Positions 57,596-64,000 of a stretch of 64,000 bases of DNA are shown here, piece after piece (the stretch's first letter is position 1; the number at the start of each line of letters is the position of its first letter). Source of the DNA: Cryptomeria japonica (taxonomy: Eukaryota > Streptophyta > Pinopsida > Cupressales > Cupressaceae); the NCBI RefSeq assembly GCF_030272615.1, contig NC_081415.1:234989303-235053302 (forward strand), read 5' to 3'. The notes under the pieces are model-generated. The model saw only the letters and a program-made list of their open reading frames with translations. It was not told the origin of the DNA and ran no database searches. Made by a program: the position numbers and the translations under genes.

Positions 57596-58240
57596 ATGGC
57601 ATACTTTGGTAGAATTGGTTGCATGAACTGTGAGGAAACTCTTGATGCCCAAATTTGCAATCTGTTTATTACAGAAGAGTATGTCTATGAGGCGATTAAA
57701 GGGTTGGTTGGGATAACTTTTAATTTTGAGCGGCATTGGTGTGATTCCATAGTTTATGAAGCGGTCCTTATGCCTCTAGTGGATGTCATTGAGAATAGGG
57801 AAAGGGTTGTGGAGTTGTTGTGCGGCTTTGCTAAACCCATCAATGGGAACAGCATTGCCGATGCCATTTTAAGTCTGACAGAGAATGAGTGGTTTAGCAT
57901 CCTAAAGACATATTTCCAGCCAGACATGTTCCTACCCACTGAGTCCGAGGATGAAGAGGAGGAGAGTTAGGGCGATGGGAGCGAGGCATCGAATGACAGT
58001 GACTGAAATAGGGCCAAAGCCAGGCGGCTGGAGAAGGAAGAACAAAATGAAATGATGAGGACGTTCGGGGAGAATGCTTGGGAGGTTTTCATATGTGCAG
58101 TACAAAATGGGAATATGGCTCCCTTCCACAGAGTGACAAACACGGAAACATGGTGGTTCTCAGCCGGAGCAACAGTAACACTGATTGGTGTGGGAGACTA
58201 TGTCGGGGTTATCATGCAAACTCTCAATGGAGGTGCATAA
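57596..58240 (+). pseudogene. LINE extra 3' ORF, unknown function
   Basis: Downstream of RNase H but before the LINE end, a frame of 124 codons starts at the ATG at 57596 and ends in a Glu/Asp-rich tail (TESEDEEEES). After TAG at 57968 it continues briefly to a GSEASNDSD tail and TGA. An overlapping frame (58052-58240) follows. I recognise no family. The LINE B copy also has a large frame here that ends in a similar acidic SDSD tail. Confidence 0.4.
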
Positions 58241-58660
58241 TGTTGGTATCAATTCAAGTCTTTGGCCATTAGAAGGTCACTTTTTTTGGGCATACTATTT
58301 CTACATTGGTTCTAGAATGTAGTGGAGGTGATAGGTAGATAATCAGGATGGGGAGTAGATAGATAATATCAGTAGAATCAGACTTTGTATTTCAGGGTGG
58401 GTAGATAAGTAGGTGGATGTTGTTTCTATCAGGCCTTGAAGCCGTTTTTATAATACTTTTTGAAGGTTAATATAAGGGTGCTATCCCCTTTAATGACATC
58501 TCTTACCATTAAAAATTGAAAAATGAAAAAATAAAAATATAATTTATATTTTGAATAGTACAAATTAAATTATATATAATATAATTATACTTATTCTTGT
58601 TATATATTATATTCTATATAATAATTATTAAATAAAAATATAAAATAGTTCTAAATAATT

Positions 58661-58676
58661 AACATATTTGTATACA
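58661..58676 (+). repeat. LINE B target-site duplication, left copy
   Basis: AACATATTTGTATACA is repeated exactly at 60671-60686, after the A-run. A 16-bp duplication is typical of target-primed reverse transcription. Confidence 0.95.
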
Positions 58677-58879
58677 GGGGATGACCCTTTGGTGAAATGG
58701 TGGGGCTTCTTTCTTGTAGTGCCTACAACCTAGGTTCAAACCCCCACGGGTTCGTCTCTACCGTGTTAAAAATAGAGTACCCTTACCTTGAGGAGAACCT
58801 TGGAGAAATAGTGGGGCTTCTTGCCTTTAGTGCTTACATCCTTGCTTCAAACCATTATTTACCTCAAATTTGAACTTGT

Positions 58880-59392
58880 TAATGGGTCCTTGAGGGTTAA
58901 TCCCCCTTTAGAAAAAGAGGAGGGTACATGGGAACCACCGAGCAAGGAATGGGTTAAAATAAACTTCGATGGGGCATCTAGGGGAAACCCAAGAACCTCA
59001 GGAGTGGGAGTAGTTGTGAGAAATGATAAAAAGGTCATCCTTTTCAAGGGAGCACGTCAACTATAGGATGGAACAAATAATGAAGCAGAGGTATAGGCAG
59101 CACTTATGGCAACTGAATTGGCTTTAAACATGAAAATCCCAAGGCTGCACCTAGAAGGAGATTCTCAGGTTGTCATCAACATAATTGCTAAGGTCAATAC
59201 CCCATCATGGAAATTATTTCATTGGGTGGAGATCATCCGAGAGAAACTCAACCTCTATGAGGAGTTTCGAGTCTCCCACGTCAGGTGAGGTGCCAATGCA
59301 GTGGCAGACCTACTTTCCAACCTCAGATGTGACATGACAAGCCAAATGGCCAAGTGGTGGAAGGGAGATGGCAGAGTGTGGAAGTGGATTTA
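58880..59392 (+). pseudogene. LINE B RNase H domain
   Basis: This is an RNase H of the plant LINE type. The first Asp is in INFDGASRGNP (about 58960-58992), followed by NNEAE, LEGDSQV (about 59150-59170) and an ANAVADLLSN C-terminus (about 59290-59320). Stops at 59063, 59093 and 59286 break it. It differs clearly from the LINE A RNase H, so it belongs to another subfamily. Confidence 0.88.
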
Positions 59393-59408
59393 ATGCAGTC
59401 CTAGAAGC

Positions 59409-60409
59409 ATGAAACAATCAACATGCACGCAATCAGCCTATAATGACAAGTACGCCCTCTCAAAGACACTGCAATTAATGAGGAAGTTGTCGAGTGCAGA
59501 GTACCTATTAGAGATGATGGCAGAGGGCAACAAATCTGCTGTGAAATCTCATTCCTTTTATATCATTGATTCTGCATTTATGACCTGTCGCAAACGATGG
59601 TGGAGGAAATAACTATTTCGGTTTGTGAGCGGAGTATTGAGTCTGCAATAAATTGATTGATAAATGTTTTTTATGTCATTTGCATTATGGAGTTTGGAGT
59701 TAACAGTTTGTGCAGGTTCAATGGAGGCAAATTTACTCTGAGAACTGAGAAGAAATTGGTTCCATTTCTGGGGGTGGTGTTAGATAAAAGAATGCAAGGA
59801 CTCTTCAAGTACAAAGAAGAGAAATTGTGGAGTGCGGCGTGCCTAATGCTGGGAGAGGAGTTGTCACACATTTACTTTCGTTACAGGATGAATATGGAGG
59901 TGTACTCCTTGATTATGGCCTGAGCATGCAAATTCGAACCAAAGGTAGAGAAAATAAAGCTCACGCTGACAAAGTTGATAAATGGGGGATATTTGCTCAA
60001 CCTTGACTCCATTTTGAAGTGGGTTGTCCCTCAGACAGGAATCCGCATTCAGGAGGGAGATGTTGAGGAGGAGATATTACCCTTTGTTCGAGGGCCGAAA
60101 AATCATATTAACGAGGAATGTCGTGAGCGAGCTCGCATTGGCTGGGAAGCCATGAAGCTCCGCATCAAGCTAATCAAAACAAATGAAGTTTTGAAGGCCC
60201 TCAAAGTGGTGGCACATATGGAGGTTGGGAGACAGTTGCGAGACCAATTTGAGGAAGGGTGGGCCATCCAACTGTTAGCTAGTCTAGAAGGTGACCCTGA
60301 TTTTGGGAGTTTGGATTGCATCTTGAAAATGAAGAGTGAAGCAGCAAAGGGAAAAGCACTAGCAGATATCGCAGATGAGGAGCAGGAGAACCCGAGCGAT
60401 AGCGACTGA
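59409..60409 (+). pseudogene. LINE B extra 3' ORF, unknown function
   Basis: Beyond RNase H lie a 67-codon frame (59409-59612) and a longer one. The longer runs from 59657 to 60409 in a single frame, broken only by TGA at 59921-59923. It gives about 250 residues, basic and helical in the C-terminal half (repeated E, R, K and A patterns), ending in ADEEQENPSDSD. I recognise no domain. Its acidic Ser/Asp end resembles that of the LINE A extra ORF. Confidence 0.45.
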
Positions 60410-60686
60410 GTGGCCACGGGTCTATAGTATTTGTTTTTCCTTTACTTCCACTGCTGGTTTTTAAAGAAACTATACATTTATGGATAACTCTAATATTTTA
60501 GGGTAGAGATGCACATAACTGGTTTCTTATTTCCTTGTTTTTAGCTTTGAATGTTCTCCATAGTAGGTCAGGACTGTTAGATTTTGGGCCGATGTTTAAA
60601 TCTCGTATGGCCTTGAATGATTGTATATCTTTTTCTGAATCAATATACTACAAAATTACCGATAAAAAAAAACATATTTGTATACA

Positions 60687-60849
60687 AAATAAATTAAATT
60701 AACATATAAATATAATAAATTGTATACAATTAATATATAATATAATTATATTTATTATTATATATGATATAATTATATTTATTATTATATTTATTATTAT
60801 ATATAATATACTTATATTAATTATTATATATAAAAAATATATTATTATT
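60687..60849. other. AT-rich spacer
   Basis: Low-complexity ATTATTATAT sequence between LINE B and a copia LTR; no gene is seen. Confidence 0.8.
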
Positions 60850-61147
60850 TGTTAGGATGAAGAAACGAATTTAAAACAACAGGGAAAATAAATTTATAAA
60901 CATACAACATAGACAAATGAGACACACAGATTCATCATGGTTCGACAATTGCCTACGTCCACCCTTGAAGCAAGGGAATCAATAGATTAATAACCAATTT
61001 GGTTTACACACGTACACAGCTGCAAGTAGCTCCAGAAAAACACTCTACAAATGAAATACAATCAGCTCTTAAAGAGATTGCAAGGAGAAGTTGAAGAGCC
61101 AAGAGTTTTGGCGGCAAGATGGAGTCTGTTGGACTTCACTTCCAACA
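60850..61147 (-). repeat. Copia element, 3' LTR, short-LTR type
   Basis: On the minus strand this 298-bp LTR starts TGTTGGAAGTGAAG (61147) and ends CATCCTAACA (60850). The polypurine tract CAGTGGGAGATT abuts it. The 5' LTR is outside the window. Confidence 0.9.
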
Positions 61148-61159
61148 ATCTCCCACTGA
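61148..61159 (-). promoter_or_regulatory. Polypurine tract of the right-hand copia element
   Basis: CAGTGGGAGATT on the minus strand directly precedes the LTR. Confidence 0.9.
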
Positions 61160-61209
61160 AGGCCAACAAACTATTGCAACAAGTAGATTCCCCCACTCAG
61201 TCCTACTAT

Positions 61210-64000
61210 TAGTTATTGGAAAGGCCTAGATAAGCTCGACAGAAATCGAACTTCTCCCACTTAACTACTTTAGTGAGCACATTAGCCAAATTCTTGTCGG
61301 TATGAATTTTATCTACGTGAAACTTGCCTTCTTCGACCATATGGCGAACATAATGACTGCGAACATCAACATGTTTTGACTGAGGCTAAGATGTCTGAAG
61401 TTTAGTCATAAAGATGGCACTACTATTATCACAAAATAAAGCAAAATATGATTGCTTCAAACCCAACTCGCTGAACAAGAGTTGCAACCATACCATCTCT
61501 TTTGCTCCCTCAGAAAGAGCTATGTATTTAGCCTCCATAGTTGATTGATCAACTGTATGTTGCAATTTTGAAGCCCAACTAATCACTGCCCTGATGAATG
61601 TAAAAGCATAACTTGAAGTAGACTTTCTTTTGTCTGAATCTCCGGCAAAATTAGAATCAGCAAACCCTTGCAAAACTGCCTTCTCCTTCCCAAACCATAA
61701 GCAAAAATCAGAAGTACCCTTGAGATTTTGCAAGATATACTTGACTGCCTCCCAATGTGATTTGCCTAGATTAGCCATAAATCTGCTCACCACTCCAATG
61801 GCATGAGCAATGTCCAGACGAGTAGACACCATAGCGTATATAAGACTTCCAACTGCAGATTTGTATGGAATTTTGTCCATAAACTCCTTATATTCTTGTG
61901 TTTTTGGACACGATAGAGAAGACAACTAAAAATGAGAGGCTAAGGGTATGCAAACAAACTTAGCATCCACCATACCAAATCTATCCAATACTTCTTTAAT
62001 GTAATCTTGCTGAGATAGTTTGAATTCTCTCTTTTTCCTATCCCGAAAAATAGTCATTCCTAGAATCTTCATTGCTACCCCTAAATCTTTCATGGCGAAT
62101 TCCTTTGCTAAGTGAGTTTTAAGTTCACTCACAATCCTCATGCTTGTGTCGGCCACTAGCATATCATCCACATAAAGGAGAAGTATGACAAATTCGCCAT
62201 TAGGAAGCTTTTTAGAGTAGATGTAAGGATCAGACTCGCTGCGAGTAAACTTGTGATCAATCATGAATTTGTCAAGTTTAAGATATCATTGGTGGGGGGC
62301 TTGCTTAAGCCCATACAAACTGCATTTCAATCTGTAATAGAGGTGTTCCTGCCCCTTTTTAATGAACCCTTCCAGTTGATGCATAAATAGTTCCTCATTA
62401 AGATCGCCATGGAGAAATGTCATCTTCACATCCAGCTATTCAAGTTCAAGATCCCAAGCTACAACCAAGCCCAATACTGCTCGGATGGTAGTCATTTTGA
62501 CTACTGGCGAGAAAATTTCTTTGAAGTCGAGGTCTTGCTACTGAGCGTATCCCTTTACAACTAGTCCTTCTCGAAATATTTTGCAACCACCGGCTTCATC
62601 TTTGAGTTTATACACCCAGTTATTTCTTAATGCCTTTCTATCAAGCGAAAGTGGCACCAAATCCCATGTCTGATTTTGCAATAGTGCATCCATTTCTTCA
62701 CACATTGCAACACGCCAATTATCACAATCTACAATTTTACAAGCTTCTTTGTATGTTATAGGCTCTGTTTGATCTGAGACTAGCAAAGTAGGTTCAACTT
62801 CTTCATAAAACAATAAATCATAGTCAGAGAACTTTGTAGGAGGTCGCCTCTGTCTGGTTGATTTTGTCAATTGATTCTTTGTTTGAGTAGTAAAATCATT
62901 CAATTTATGTGTTCCCTGTTTATGCAAATCAACATCATTCCCATTGTTAATGTGTGTGGTAATGTCTCTATTTGTTTTCTTATCTGCAAGGTATTTGAGA
63001 GGCCTATGAATTTTTGTCCACATTGGGTTTAGGCAATTCACGAGAGAATGGGCCTGTAGAGACGTCTTTCTCTGCTTGTGTTCGATGAGTGAGCAGGGAG
63101 TGGGGTCTATGGGAGGGGGCTACCACATCACCGATGGCAGGGAAGCCATGCGGTGGTGGCACAAGCCCCATGGAGACATGTGAACGCGGGGGAAAGAGCA
63201 AGAAGGGTCTGTGGGGTGGAGAGCCCATGGAGTGAGGGCCTGCGGGGAGCTCGCACAAATCCTGTAGCGGTGGTGAGTCATGCAAGGAGTGAGGTGAGAG
63301 ATGCTGTCATGGAGACAGAGGTGGGTGTGCTGTGTGTGAAGACTTCACAGCATGTCGTGGGGAGAATGGAGCACAACTTGCAAGATGCGGTGGAGTTGTA
63401 GACCACCGTGGAGAATGCCCAACCAATTGGGAATAACGTGAGCCAAAATGCCCACTGTAAGGGTGATCTTCCATATTTTCTATGACATGAGTGCTAGTTT
63501 GGGGAGGATGTGCTCTGTTCTACAGAACCCCAATTTCAGAATTAAATGGAGAGTAACCATTGTCAACACTCACTTCTTCATTCTCAGTCTGAGAATTGTA
63601 TTCAATTGAGGTAGATGTCATAGGGGCTCCCACTGAATGAAAGACCAGAGGCAGAGCGCTAGTAGTCAAATTTTGAAACAAAGACATAGGGACATATTCT
63701 TTCTCAAATTTATTTGAATCTTGTAGCATGGGGAAGGAGGTCTCATGGAAAATTACATCCCTGGTGCGAACAATCTTTTTGTGAACTGGATCCCACAATC
63801 TGAAACCAAATTTCTCTTCGCCATACCCCACAAAAATACATTTCAGTGACTTTGGATCCAATTTGGTTCGCTTCTCCTTGGGTATATCCGAGAAGGCTTC
63901 GCATCCAAACACATGAAGATGTGAGTATGAAATCCTCCTCCCTTGCCATTCCTCTTCCGGAATACCAAAATCCAATTTAGATGAGGGACTTCGATTGATT
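61210..64000 (-). pseudogene. Copia pol, 3' part (integrase C-terminus, RT and RNase H)
   Basis: This is the 3' part of a Tnt1-like copia polyprotein, read leftward from the right edge. The integrase C-terminus lies at about 63520-63975 (VFGCEAFSDIPKEKRTKL, KCIFVGYGEEKFGFRLWDPV). A Pro/His-rich linker follows in the same frame (63004-63500). RT spans about 61926-62800 (NNWVYKLKDE, LLYVDDMLVA at about 62165-62195), and RNase H runs to about 61210 (FADSNFAGDSDKRKS, then KHVDVRSHYVRHMVEEG). Stops near 61386, 61923, 63000 and 63520 and frameshifts between linker and RT inactivate it. The 5' half is outside the window. Confidence 0.92.

Larger units (their letters stand above)
51605..58550 (+). 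mobile_element. LINE A, near full length
   Basis: This is an L1-type plant LINE of about 6.9 kb. The 5' border is only approximate (start of non-AT-rich sequence near 51605). The 3' border is an A-rich tail near 58510-58550. Target duplications are not resolvable in the AT-rich flanks. The layout is ORF1, ORF2 with RNase H, then an extra 3' ORF. Confidence 0.8.
58677..60670 (+). mobile_element. LINE B: 5'-truncated LINE fused to two tRNA-like SINE heads
   Basis: This is a 1,994-bp insertion with perfect 16-bp duplications and an A8 tail (60663-60670). The first 180 bp hold two tRNA-like heads. Head 1 has an A box TGGTGAAATGG (58690) and a B box GGTTCAAACCC (58733). Head 2 has an A box TGGAGAAATAG (58801) and a B box GCTTCAAACC (58844). 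Box spacing is 43 bp in both. LINE coding follows from about 58855. Since one duplication flanks the whole, head and LINE inserted together. Confidence 0.85.

Overview
The window is nuclear DNA from a seed plant with a large, retrotransposon-filled genome. The evidence is deeply nested LTR retrotransposons, plant LINEs that carry an RNase H domain, tRNA-derived SINEs, AT-rich decayed spacers, and a single EXORDIUM/PHI-1-type gene. A gymnosperm would fit the element sizes and decay, but no sequence here fixes the species. Apart from that gene, nearly everything is mobile DNA, and every polyprotein is broken by stops or frameshifts.

Positions 1-38684 are a four-level nest. (1) The oldest layer is a tandem Sirevirus-like copia array on the + strand: a truncated copy (27986-32030), a shared LTR (32031-33060), a second internal region (33061-37637) and a final LTR (37638-38684). 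(2) A Ty3/gypsy element on the - strand sits in the gag of the first copy. Its 5' LTR is 26516-27985, and its gag, protease and G-patch-like coding run leftward off the window. (3) A non-autonomous LARD-like element (3337-23402, + strand) sits inside the gypsy gag. It has about 1.45 kb LTRs, no reverse transcriptase, its own Q/P-rich sense ORFs and an antisense plant-mobile-domain (PMD) ORF. (4) A 6,004-bp Tork/Tnt1-like copia element (7324-13327) sits inside the LARD, with 896-bp LTRs and a perfect AGAAA target duplication.

Positions 38685-51600 are AT-rich single-copy and duplicated DNA around the one credible host gene, an intronless EXORDIUM-like secreted protein (CDS 41523-42536, - strand). 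Its flanks hold local duplications (modules A, B and C), a foldback element, microsatellites, a SINE with 15-bp target duplications, and a Sirevirus solo LTR whose empty site survives in the paralogous module.

Positions 51600-60686 hold two plant LINEs. The first is nearly full length (ORF1 with a DUF4283-like domain and zinc knuckle, then endonuclease, RT, zf-RVT and RNase H). The second is 5'-truncated, flanked by 16-bp target duplications and begins with two tandem tRNA-like SINE heads. Both carry extra reading frames 3' of RNase H. Positions 60850-64000 hold the 3' part of a third copia element on the - strand.

The most unusual signals are short cores (AYGCGCTA-like) repeated every 21 bp in the gypsy leader, a similar 20-bp-phased TGCGCYTGTGT array in the LARD, the antisense PMD ORF, a nested copia whose LTRs are more diverged than those of its host, and a SINE-LINE chimera.
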